From an uncultured Armatimonadota bacterium (lineage in GTDB: Bacteria > Armatimonadota > Armatimonadia > Armatimonadales > Armatimonadaceae): a stretch of 33,746 bases of DNA. Under the pieces are notes generated by a model that did not search any database, was not told where the DNA came from, and worked only from the letters and a program-made list of their open reading frames with translations. Of the stretch, positions 1 through 7,493 are shown one piece after another; within the stretch, counting starts at the first letter, position 1; each line of letters starts with the position of its first letter. Position numbers and translations under genes: made by a program. The stretch lies in contig CAIYBQ010000270.1 of NCBI GenBank assembly GCA_903924445.1, positions 1 through 33,746 of the forward strand. Reading direction: 5' to 3'.

Positions 1-28
1 ACACTGACCACCCACAGGTAGTTTCCAT
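1..28 (-). CDS. possible 5' end of a gene running off the left edge
   Basis: On the minus strand an ATG at 28-26 opens a frame that stays open to the window edge (M-E-T-T-C-G-W-S-V). It is preceded by GGAAGG four bases upstream, a plausible but tightly spaced ribosome binding site. Only nine codons are visible, so no family can be assigned. The rest of the stretch from 29 to 220 shows no gene. It is AT-rich around 100-160, which would suit a promoter region, but I could not settle on a -35/-10 pair. Confidence 0.25.
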
Positions 29-220
29 GTTGCCTTCCGCAGGTATTAGCTGATGTCGCACAACGCTGTCGTTCAGTAACCAATACATATGATAACCGAA
101 AGTCGTATGAGTTTCAGAAAAATTTAGAATTTAATACGAGACAACCACTACGCTTTTATTGCATCACGTACGTTGCACATAGGGATGCCATCCAACATCG
201 TTGAAAGATGATGCACCTAA

Positions 221-565
221 CTATCCCCGGAACGGAAAGGTAAAGCGGGCATCACGAAGCATGAACGAACGGCGGCTTGCCATCCCCTTTTTGTTGCCAA
301 GGAAAGCCTCCAGCCAGTAGTTGACAACATCCGGGTCGAGGTCACCCCCATCAGGGCTCAATATCGCCAATTCGTAGGACCATACCTTGGTGCGGTCATC
401 ACATTCAAGAGTCAGCTCAAGCCACAAACCGTTGTGATACCGCCGGTACCGTTCGCGATCGATTACTCCATACTTTTGCAAAGCATAAAGCGTGAGTGGC
501 TCATTGTTTGCCAATGTCCACATTTCCTGAACGATACGCATGTCGCGATCCGATGCACCAATCAA
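221..565 (-). CDS. hypothetical protein coupled to M29 aminopeptidase
   Basis: A 114-residue protein of no family I recognise. It is soluble in appearance, with no signal peptide, membrane segment or cysteine motif. It is rich in aromatic and acidic residues, with a YRRYHNGLW stretch near residue 40 and an arginine-rich, aromatic C-terminus. The start is a TTG at 565 that overlaps the TGA stop of the upstream aminopeptidase by four bases (TTGA), an arrangement typical of translational coupling. An ATG eight codons further in (541) is the alternative start. It is probably co-transcribed with the aminopeptidase and may act with it, but that rests on position only. No clear terminator follows it. 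Confidence 0.6.
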   Translation of the reverse strand: MIGASDRDMRIVQEMWTLANNEPLTLYALQKYGVIDRERYRRYHNGLWLELTLECDDRTKVWSYELAILSPDGGDLDPDVVNYWLEAFLGNKKGMASRRSFMLRDARFTFPFRG

Positions 566-1677
566 CCGAGTAAACGCTCCGGGTTCAACCCTTGCAAAAC
601 ATCTGGGACGAATAAGCCATCCTTACGAATCAGGACATCATCAAACCAGATTTCACCCCCACCCCACTCTGGGCGCTGGATCAAAACCATGTCCCAGTGG
701 ACACCTGAGCGGTTTCCATTTCCCGGGGATGCGTATGCATTGCCAGGGGTGAAGTGCAGCGACCCTGCAATCTTTTCATCGAACAAGACATCTCGCATTG
801 GATTCAAAATGACTGGGTTATAGCCAATCGCAAATTCACCAATGCGTCGCGCACCTTCATCCGTGTCGAGGATTTCGTTCAACGATGTCGTATCCGACGA
901 CGTTGCACTAACAATGAGTCCATCCTTCAACTCAAGCCGGATGTCACTGAAGGGCTTACCGGCGTAAACAGTTGGTGCGTTATAGCTGATCACACCATTG
1001 GTGGAATCAATCGTTGGACAGGAGAAGCACTCGCCATCGGGAACGTTACGCTGCCCGAAGCTCATTCGAGCCCCAATGCCATGAATAGAAAAAGAAAGAT
1101 CCGTACCAGGGCCAAGGATTCTTACTCGGTCGGTTTTAGCCATCAGTTCACGAAGAGGCTCGGCAGCCTTCGCCATCCGCCCGTAATCCAATGTACAAAC
1201 ATCAAAGTAAAAGTCTTCAAAGGCATCTGTCGACATCCCCGCAGCCTGTGCAAAACTTGGGTTAGGCCAACGTAGGGCGCACCACCGTGTGTGATTGACG
1301 CGGTAGTCGGTTACTGGCTGACCAAAAGCAGCTTGGTAAACACGCATGACATCCGTCGGGATATCAGATGTCTCCAATGTGTTGACATTTCCCCGGATGC
1401 TTATGTACGCAGCAACCGTCTGAAGCTGTTCTATAGCAAGCTTTGCTTCAGCCTCCCAGTACGCCTGATCGCCAGACAATATCAGCTGGCGAACCAACCG
1501 TGAGCTCTGCGACATGAGTATTGGATACGCCCCAACCGTACGAACAGCCTGTATGAGCACCGATACAAACGCATCCGGCACATCGGTTGTATGGATCAGA
1601 ACCCGTTCACCCTTTACGAGCTCCGTCGAGTGGGAAACCAATAGATCGGCAAGTTTGGCGTAGCGTGAGTCTGACAT
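562..1677 (-). CDS. M29-family metallo-aminopeptidase (AmpS/AmpT-like)
   Basis: Cytosolic leucyl-type aminopeptidase of family M29, which removes N-terminal residues from peptides using two divalent metal ions. At 371 residues it has the usual family length. The expected metal-site residues are visible: E216 in PDGECF, E281 in GEFAIGYNP, H308 in GSLHFTPGNAY, Y315 in the same motif, and H327 and D329 in VHWDM. The frame is open 63 codons further upstream, but that extension has no family character, and the family N-terminus (MSDSRYAKLADLLV) begins at the ATG at 1677. No good Shine-Dalgarno precedes this ATG, whereas a -10-like TAATAT ends eight bases before it, so the mRNA may be leaderless. 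It is divergent from the sigma factor gene and coupled to the small gene downstream. Confidence 0.93.
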   Translation of the reverse strand: MSDSRYAKLADLLVSHSTELVKGERVLIHTTDVPDAFVSVLIQAVRTVGAYPILMSQSSRLVRQLILSGDQAYWEAEAKLAIEQLQTVAAYISIRGNVNTLETSDIPTDVMRVYQAAFGQPVTDYRVNHTRWCALRWPNPSFAQAAGMSTDAFEDFYFDVCTLDYGRMAKAAEPLRELMAKTDRVRILGPGTDLSFSIHGIGARMSFGQRNVPDGECFSCPTIDSTNGVISYNAPTVYAGKPFSDIRLELKDGLIVSATSSDTTSLNEILDTDEGARRIGEFAIGYNPVILNPMRDVLFDEKIAGSLHFTPGNAYASPGNGNRSGVHWDMVLIQRPEWGGGEIWFDDVLIRKDGLFVPDVLQGLNPERLLG

Positions 1678-1685
1678 AGTTATAG

Positions 1686-1715
1686 ATATTACCCATATGA
1701 CATCGCATCGGGCAA
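1686..1715 (-). promoter_or_regulatory. predicted promoter of the M29 aminopeptidase
   Basis: On the minus strand a TTGCCC hexamer (1715-1710) is followed after 18 bases by TAATAT (1691-1686). The hexamer ends eight bases before the ATG at 1677, so transcription would begin within one or two bases of the start codon. Assignment is by eye. Confidence 0.45.
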
Positions 1716-1915
1716 TGCCGATATCTTGTGAACCTATTTTGCAAGTGTGGCAGGATAATTGCCATGGAAGCGGTAATATTACGCTTCGGTGATTGCTCAT
1801 CGTTGCACGATTGAGCGCGCGATTGTCACACAAGACAGGCGAGAATCGATGAGACCAGGGGAACATTCTTCATCGGATGTTCGTATAGATTTCACCATGC
1901 GGGATGTCCTGTTGC

Positions 1916-1930
1916 AACGGTGAAACCGTT
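1916..1930. promoter_or_regulatory. perfect inverted repeat upstream of the sigma factor gene
   Basis: AACGGT, a GAA spacer, then ACCGTT form a perfect 6+6 inverted repeat 33 bases before the sigma factor ATG. A TTGCAA hexamer (1912-1917) overlaps its left arm and could be a -35 element, although I see no convincing -10 partner. The position would suit an operator controlling the sigma gene. The binding protein is unknown and the site is short enough to be chance. Confidence 0.35.
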
Positions 1931-1963
1931 TCAGCACAGTATTGGCTTTGATGGAGATGGAGA

Positions 1964-3022
1964 ATGAGTAAGATGGAGCAGCAAGAACGCCAGGAAGCAT
2001 TGGAGACCGGAGAGAAAATTGGATCCGAGACACTTGCATCCGGCGCAGCATCCACAGATCAGGAACCTGAAACCAAAGTTGATGTAGTTGTGGCAGTGCC
2101 GCAGCCTGTCGAATCTGAAGAAGAAGATGACATCACCAAGGACACCTACCGATCCTTTGAGAGCTTCTTGGCCGAACGTCGGGGTCCTACTGCGGCCACG
2201 CTACTTAATGCGGCGCAAGAGTGCCAGTTAAGCAAGTGGGTCAAGAGTGGCGAGCGTGAAGGTTCAAGCGAGTTTGCTCGACGCCGGGCACAGCTTGCTC
2301 GTGAAGAGCTCGTCCGCTCCAACCTGCGATTGGTTACATCGATTGCAAAGAAGTACCAAAACCGCGGAATCGCAATGGAGGACCTCATTCAAGAGGGAAC
2401 CTTAGGTCTGATTCACGCAGTCGATAAGTATGATCACCGCAAGGGTTTCCGCTTCTCGACGTATGCCACACACTGGATTCGCCAGGCTCTGGGGCGTGCG
2501 GTTGAAAACCAAGGCCGAACGATTCGCCTGCCATCTCACGCGATTGAATCGCTTGGAAAAATCAAGCGTACACGTGAAATGTTGGCAACCAAGCTGAACC
2601 GCCAGCCGACATCCGCAGAAATCGCAACCGAAATCAACCTTCCGGTGGACAAGGTCGATACATTACTCGAGGCTGAAACGCCTGAGCCGATGTCCCTCGA
2701 TGCACCTGCGGGAGATTCGACCACGCGTCTGGGAGACTTGTTGCCAGCCGAAGATGCCACGCATCCAAGCAGCCGTGTATTCCGCCGTGCGTTGCGTGAG
2801 GAACTGGAACACGCACTGTCGAGTCTGACGCCTCGTGAAAAGGAAGTGCTTGAACTCCGTTACGGGCTCCACCCGGATGCCGAAGCACAAATGACACTGG
2901 AGCAAGTCGGCAGACAGCTGCAACTCTCCCGTGAGCGCGCCCGACAGATTGAGTCAGGCGCCCTTGCAAAATTGCGTAGGCAGGAGGTCGGCTCGCGTCT
3001 TCGCGATACCGTGTACACATGA
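1964..3022 (+). CDS. RpoD/SigA-related sigma-70 factor (group 1 or 2)
   Basis: A 352-residue sigma-70 family factor that directs RNA polymerase to promoters. The first ~60 residues are acidic and low-complexity. A divergent region 1.2 follows (~60-100). Region 2 (~112-190) holds NLRLVTSIAKKYQNRG, DLIQEGTLGLIHAVDKYD and FSTYATHWIRQALGRA. Region 3 is ~191-270. Region 4 (~275-345) holds LTPREKEVLELRYGL and the helix-turn-helix LSRERARQIE. The first tryptophan of the usual YATWWIRQ motif is histidine (H170), and the residue equivalent to E. coli T440 is G177. There is no long region 1.1/NCR, so this may be a group 2 factor and not the primary one. The start at 1964 has GGAG seven bases upstream; an ATG three codons later is possible. 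A terminator follows directly. Confidence 0.92.
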   Translation: MSKMEQQERQEALETGEKIGSETLASGAASTDQEPETKVDVVVAVPQPVESEEEDDITKDTYRSFESFLAERRGPTAATLLNAAQECQLSKWVKSGEREGSSEFARRRAQLAREELVRSNLRLVTSIAKKYQNRGIAMEDLIQEGTLGLIHAVDKYDHRKGFRFSTYATHWIRQALGRAVENQGRTIRLPSHAIESLGKIKRTREMLATKLNRQPTSAEIATEINLPVDKVDTLLEAETPEPMSLDAPAGDSTTRLGDLLPAEDATHPSSRVFRRALREELEHALSSLTPREKEVLELRYGLHPDAEAQMTLEQVGRQLQLSRERARQIESGALAKLRRQEVGSRLRDTVYT

Positions 3023-3041
3023 ACGCGCTACTAAGCTAGTA

Positions 3042-3084
3042 AAAGCCCCGATGTGCAATAAGGCAAATCGGGGCTTTACTATTT
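3042..3084 (+). terminator. intrinsic terminator of the sigma factor gene
   Basis: An 11-bp perfect stem (AAAGCCCCGAT at 3042-3052 with ATCGGGGCTTT at 3067-3077) has a 14-base loop and is followed by a weakly T-rich tail. It lies 20 bases after the sigma factor stop codon. Confidence 0.8.
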
Positions 3085-3105
3085 AACAGAGACCAAACAT
3101 CTGAA

Positions 3106-3146
3106 ACGAAAAGCCCCGGGTTGCGAAACACTTCGACACCCCGGGG
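3106..3146 (-). terminator. intrinsic terminator of mdh
   Basis: Read on the minus strand, CCCCGGG (3146-3140) pairs with CCCGGGG (3120-3114) around an 19-base loop and runs into CTTTTCGTTT. It starts about 30 bases after the malate dehydrogenase stop, so the convergent sigma and mdh genes each have their own hairpin. Confidence 0.75.
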
Positions 3147-3176
3147 TACTCAAGCCCGATGCTTACCAACTATGGC

Positions 3177-4118
3177 TTAGATGACGCCATACTTTACTGG
3201 AAGTGCAGCACAGCTGGCCTTGACCAGAGCAGATGATCGGTTGACATTGTCCTGCTCTTCGGCGGTGAGTGGAAGCTCAAGGATTTTCTCAATACCACCC
3301 GCGCCGAGAACAACAGGAACGCCGAAGTAGATGCCGCTCACGCCATACTCACCTTCGCATAGGGCTGCAACAGGCATCACGCGCTTCTTATCCAACAGAA
3401 TGGACTCGACCATTGCAACAGTCGCTGCACTTGGAGCGTAATATGCGCTTCCCTTTTCAAGGAGCTTGACAATCTCAGCACCGCCCTGTTTGGTTCGGTC
3501 GACGATCTCCTGAAGACGCTCTGGGGAAATAAACTCGGTTACAGGTATACCTGACACCGTAGTGAAACGTGGTAGAGGCACCATTTCATCACCGTGACCA
3601 CCCATTAGCATCGCGTGGACATCTTCAACGGAACAGCCGATTTCATGTGCAATAAATGTCCGGTACCTGGCTGCATCGAGGACGCCACCTTGGCCCATGA
3701 CACGCTCCTTGGGGAATCCACTGAGCTTATGCGCAAGCGTCGTCATTGTGTCCATTGGGTTGGAAACAACAATCAAAAATGCATTCGGTGATGTTGCCTT
3801 AATCGCTTCGATGTTCTGTGCTGTGATGTCAGCATTGACTGCGACTAGATCCTCACGGGTCATGCCTGGCTTGCGCGGTGCACCACTGGTCAGAATAACC
3901 ACATCGCTGTTGGCAGCCTCCGCATAGTCGCTCGATCCTGTTATCGAGACATCGTAGCCTTCAACCGGTCCCGCTTGGGAAAGGTCAAGTGCTTTTCCCT
4001 TGGCGACTCCCTCAAAGATGTCGATCAAGACGACATCCGCAAGCTGCTTTGCAGCAATCCAGTGAGCACAGGTTGATCCAACAAACCCTGCACCAACAAC
4101 CGTTACCTTTTTACGCAT
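3177..4118 (-). CDS. mdh: NAD-dependent malate dehydrogenase (LDH-like type)
   Basis: Interconverts malate and oxaloacetate with NAD(H) in the TCA cycle. At 313 residues it is full length for the lactate-dehydrogenase-like malate dehydrogenases. The nucleotide fold shows GAGFVG (9-14) and the NAD-selecting acidic residue D33. The substrate loop reads PRKPGMTRED with R82 and R88; the first arginine marks a malate rather than lactate enzyme. N120 in VSNPMD, D148/R151 and the catalytic H175 in MGGHGDE are all present. The ATG at 4118 has AGGAG seven bases upstream. The gene is monocistronic, with an extended -10 promoter at 4167-4175 and a terminator at 3106-3146, and is divergent from the large secreted-protein operon. 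Confidence 0.97.
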   Translation of the reverse strand: MRKKVTVVGAGFVGSTCAHWIAAKQLADVVLIDIFEGVAKGKALDLSQAGPVEGYDVSITGSSDYAEAANSDVVILTSGAPRKPGMTREDLVAVNADITAQNIEAIKATSPNAFLIVVSNPMDTMTTLAHKLSGFPKERVMGQGGVLDAARYRTFIAHEIGCSVEDVHAMLMGGHGDEMVPLPRFTTVSGIPVTEFISPERLQEIVDRTKQGGAEIVKLLEKGSAYYAPSAATVAMVESILLDKKRVMPVAALCEGEYGVSGIYFGVPVVLGAGGIEKILELPLTAEEQDNVNRSSALVKASCAALPVKYGVI

Positions 4119-4166
4119 TTACATTCTCCTGTTACAACCACAATATATCGGAAGCAACATGTGTAA

Positions 4167-4175
4167 ATTCTACCA
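4167..4175 (-). promoter_or_regulatory. extended -10 promoter of mdh
   Basis: On the minus strand TGG (4175-4173) directly precedes TAGAAT (4172-4167), five of six matches to the -10 consensus with an extended -10 TGn. No good -35 is seen. It implies a leader of about 42 bases carrying the AGGAG site. The same TGGTAnnnT pattern occurs before trpB and der. Confidence 0.5.
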
Positions 4176-4194
4176 GCCAGTAGGTGCATGGGCA

Positions 4195-4224
4195 TTGCCA
4201 ACCATCACGCTTGACGGTGATAAT
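4195..4224 (+). promoter_or_regulatory. predicted promoter of the cytochrome/DUF1501/DUF1080 operon
   Basis: TTGCCA (4195-4200) and GATAAT (4219-4224) are separated by 18 bases, giving a start point about 47 bases before the ATG at 4278. The layout resembles the TTGCCC-18-TAATAT promoter of the aminopeptidase. A TTGACG at 4211-4216 has no suitable -10 partner. Confidence 0.45.
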
Positions 4225-4277
4225 AAAGTAGGTGTGGACAACGGTGTTCCCATGACCTTATTGGAGATGTTTCCATC

Positions 4278-7200
4278 ATGTTTCAACTGCTTCGAACGAC
4301 GTACCGGCATCCCCTGAGTAGCATTGGCTTGGCACTTTTACCAATTGCAGCGATTTCAATGTCGCTTGCGGCAGCACCGCCGCCCACCAAGGCAAAAGCC
4401 ACGTTCAAGGTTCCTACATACAATCAGGATGTCCGTCCAATCCTCGCTGAAAACTGCTTCTCGTGTCACGGCCCTGACAGTGCATCCCGGAAGGCCGGCC
4501 TTCGCCTCGACCGCTTCGCCGATGCAACACTAAAGCGAGCCAGTGGACAGGCAATCATTCCTGCAGACCCGGTTGCGTCCAACATCATGACGCGCATCCG
4601 GCTCCCGGAGACCAACCCACTCCATATGCCGCCTGCGGCTGGCCATAAATCCTTGTCGTCCGCCGATATCGATACATTAACTCGTTGGATTGCAGCGGGT
4701 GCCAAGTACGAACAACACTGGTCTTATCTCCCGATCAAGCGTCCGAAGCTTCCAATAGTCAAAAACACAAAATGGGTTCGCAATGAGATTGACCGCTTTA
4801 CACTGGCAGCGATGGAGGCTCGTGGTCTTACGCCTGCTCCAGAAGCTGATCGCAGAACGCTCGCGCGCCGGGCAGCATTTGATGTAACCGGACTTCCACC
4901 AAGTCCTGTCGATGTTGAAGAATTTGTCCGTGATCCTCGTCCCGATGCCTACGACCGATACCTAAATAAACTCTTTGCATCGCCACGTTGGGGTGAACAT
5001 CGGGGACGCTACTGGCTGGATGCGGCACGCTACGCAGATACCCATGGAATTCACTTTGATAACTATCGTGAGATTTGGGCATACCGCGACTGGGTCATTA
5101 ATGCATTCAATGACAACATGCCGTTTGACCAGTTCACGGTAGAGCAGCTCGCCGGTGACCTTTTGCCCCGCCCGACGCTTGATCAGCGTATTGCAACCGG
5201 ATTTACACGCTGCAACATCACGACGAATGAAGGCGGCGCGATCGATGAAGAATATCTGGTGCTGTATGCACGCGATCGTACGGAGACAACTGCCCAGGTA
5301 TGGTTAGGCTCAACCCTTGGTTGTGCTGTCTGCCATGATCACAAGTTTGATCCGATTTCGACGCGTGATTTTTATGCGATGTCGGCTTTCTTCAACAACA
5401 CGGTGCAGCGTGCCATGGATGGCAACATCAAGGATACGCCTCCGATTATCTTTGTCCCATCTGCAGCAGACAAAATCCGTTTCGATCAAAATGCAGATGG
5501 ACTTGTCGCCAGCCGTGCAGTGCTCGCTGAGCGAAAGAAGACTGCACGATCTGAGTTCGACAATTGGATGGTCTCATCGCGGAAGAATGGGCTGTCGGTT
5601 GCTGAGTCAACTCCAGATGGACAGATTTTGCGTGTGCCTCTCTCAGCGAAGGGCGACCAATCAGGAACCTCTCCCGCTGGCTTGGCAACGTTCACAACAA
5701 GCGGAACGCCAGCATATACTCAGGGCTACCCAGATGGCGATGCGTTTGTCCGTAGTGGCAACCACGCGGTGAACCTTGGTAATGCTGGTGACTTTGATGG
5801 CGCCAAGCCGTTTTCGGCAAGCGTCTGGGTCAAGATTCCTGGGAACGTAGGTGGCGCCGTCATCGCAAAGATGGACGAAGGTGCTGATTTCCGTGGCTGG
5901 GACATCTGGCTTGAAGATGGCAAGATAGGTTCACACCTCATCAACAAGTGGCCTGAGAATGCGTTGAAAAGCGTAACACGTGATCGCCTCACACCGAATG
6001 TCTGGCATCACATCACAGTTACATACGATGGCACGAAGAAGCCATCCGGGCTGGTCGTCTACGTCGATGGATCGCGGAAGGCACTTGAAAATAGTTCCAA
6101 CTACCTGACAGGCACACTTGCAACCAATGTCCCATTAATGGTCGGACAGCGGAGCCAGAGTGCAGGTGCTGAAGGTGTCGCGGTACAGGATGTGCGCCTT
6201 TACAACCGTGTCTTGCAACCACAAACCGTCTTGACGATGGCATCCTATGCACGTGTCAAGTCATTAGCATCGAAGCAGTCAATGTCCGACAAAGAGGTTG
6301 ACGAGCTGTATGCGTGGTGGCTTACCAACATGGACACTTCCTATCGACAGGCATTTACTCGCGTGACGGCCTTGGAAGAAGAAGAAGCATTCATCAAGTC
6401 CCGTGGAACAACTACGTTTGTTGCATCCGAGAAGACATCAGCACCCGAAGCCTATGTCCTTCAACGCGGCGAATATGACAGGCGCCGCGAAAAGGTCACA
6501 CCAGAGACACCGGCATCGTTGCCTCCAATGCCTGCGAAGGCACCAAAGAACCGACTTGGTCTGGCTCAGTGGCTTCTTATGCCTGAGAATCCCCTGACAA
6601 CTCGAGTGACTGTCAACCGCTTCTGGCAGGAAGTCTTCGGAAATGGCATTGTCAAATCCAGTGGAGACTTTGGAATCACCGGCGAGTTGCCGACCCACCC
6701 TGAGCTCCTCGATTGGCTTGCAACGGAATTCCGACGAAACGACTGGGACATAAAGGCATTCTTCCGATTGATCCTGACATCTGCGACGTATCGACAATCG
6801 TCCAATGTCACCGCGGAAAAGAAACGTGTTGATCCGGCTAATAAGTGGCTATCAAGAGCGCCCCGGTTCCGCATGGATGCCGAAGCGATTCGGGACACCG
6901 CCCTTTCGATGAGTGGTTTGCTTTCACAGAAGATTGGTGGTCCAAGCGTAAAGCCTTACCAACCAGATGGTGTATGGGAAGCAGTGGCGATGCCTGAGTC
7001 CAACACGCGAAACTATCGGCGTGACTCTGGTGAGAGTCTGTATCGACGATCCATTTATACATTCTGGAAGCGTGCGGCTCCTCCAGCCAATATGGAGATT
7101 TTCAATGCTCCTAACCGGGAGACGTGTGTTGTCAAGCGTGAACGTACCAACACGCCATTGCAGGCTCTTGTAACGCTGAATGACATTCAGTTTGTCGAAG

Positions 7201-7493
7201 CTGCCCGCGTTACGGCAACAAAGCTGATGCGCGAAGTGGGTACAACGGATCGGCGGATGCATCGTCTGTCGATGGCGATTCTTAGTCGGCCTTGGAAACA
7301 GTCTGAGCTCGTTGTCTTGACAAGTGTGCTTGATGACTTGAAGGTGTATTACAAGAGCCATAAAGCTGAAGCTGAAAAGCTGATTGCATATGGCGAAACG
7401 CCGGCACCGAAGGATCTGCCAGCTGGTGATCTTGCTGCTTGGACGATGTTGTGTAACCAGATTCTGAATCTTGATGAGGTCTTAGTCAAATGA
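4278..7493 (+). CDS. secreted c-type cytochrome-like DUF1549/LamG/DUF1553 protein
   Basis: A 1071-residue exported protein of the Planctomycetes-type PSCyt1/DUF1549/DUF1553 (PSD1) family. A hydrophobic export segment (~11-33) is followed by a cytochrome-like domain with the haem-binding motif CFSCH (60-64) and a nearby GPDS. DUF1549 (PSCyt2, ~163-375) follows and includes CAVCHDHKFDPIS, a second CxxCH at 349-353. A LamG/concanavalin-like domain (~490-660; SASVWVK, WHHITVTYDG, VYVDGS, DVRLYNRVL) lies before the C-terminal DUF1553 (~758-1050; VNRFWQEVFGNGIVKSSGDFG, ILTSATYRQSS, NRETCVVKRERTNTPLQALVTLN). The LamG fold suggests carbohydrate contact and the CxxCH motifs suggest haem; the reaction is unproven. 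The start has GGAG eleven bases upstream. Its stop overlaps the DUF1501 start by four bases (ATGA), the usual partnership of these two families. Confidence 0.92.
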   Translation: MFQLLRTTYRHPLSSIGLALLPIAAISMSLAAAPPPTKAKATFKVPTYNQDVRPILAENCFSCHGPDSASRKAGLRLDRFADATLKRASGQAIIPADPVASNIMTRIRLPETNPLHMPPAAGHKSLSSADIDTLTRWIAAGAKYEQHWSYLPIKRPKLPIVKNTKWVRNEIDRFTLAAMEARGLTPAPEADRRTLARRAAFDVTGLPPSPVDVEEFVRDPRPDAYDRYLNKLFASPRWGEHRGRYWLDAARYADTHGIHFDNYREIWAYRDWVINAFNDNMPFDQFTVEQLAGDLLPRPTLDQRIATGFTRCNITTNEGGAIDEEYLVLYARDRTETTAQVWLGSTLGCAVCHDHKFDPISTRDFYAMSAFFNNTVQRAMDGNIKDTPPIIFVPSAADKIRFDQNADGLVASRAVLAERKKTARSEFDNWMVSSRKNGLSVAESTPDGQILRVPLSAKGDQSGTSPAGLATFTTSGTPAYTQGYPDGDAFVRSGNHAVNLGNAGDFDGAKPFSASVWVKIPGNVGGAVIAKMDEGADFRGWDIWLEDGKIGSHLINKWPENALKSVTRDRLTPNVWHHITVTYDGTKKPSGLVVYVDGSRKALENSSNYLTGTLATNVPLMVGQRSQSAGAEGVAVQDVRLYNRVLQPQTVLTMASYARVKSLASKQSMSDKEVDELYAWWLTNMDTSYRQAFTRVTALEEEEAFIKSRGTTTFVASEKTSAPEAYVLQRGEYDRRREKVTPETPASLPPMPAKAPKNRLGLAQWLLMPENPLTTRVTVNRFWQEVFGNGIVKSSGDFGITGELPTHPELLDWLATEFRRNDWDIKAFFRLILTSATYRQSSNVTAEKKRVDPANKWLSRAPRFRMDAEAIRDTALSMSGLLSQKIGGPSVKPYQPDGVWEAVAMPESNTRNYRRDSGESLYRRSIYTFWKRAAPPANMEIFNAPNRETCVVKRERTNTPLQALVTLNDIQFVEAARVTATKLMREVGTTDRRMHRLSMAILSRPWKQSELVVLTSVLDDLKVYYKSHKAEAEKLIAYGETPAPKDLPAGDLAAWTMLCNQILNLDEVLVK

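Noticed and set aside
1678..1866. N-terminal extension of the M29 aminopeptidase
   Set aside because: The 63 extra residues have no family resemblance and would cover the TTGCCC/TAATAT promoter.
5317..5772. A 151-residue reading frame inside the cytochrome/LamG gene
   Set aside because: It is an off-frame shadow of a well-conserved gene, rich in arginine and serine with no motif. Similar antisense frames over trpB, purB and mdh were discarded for the same reason.
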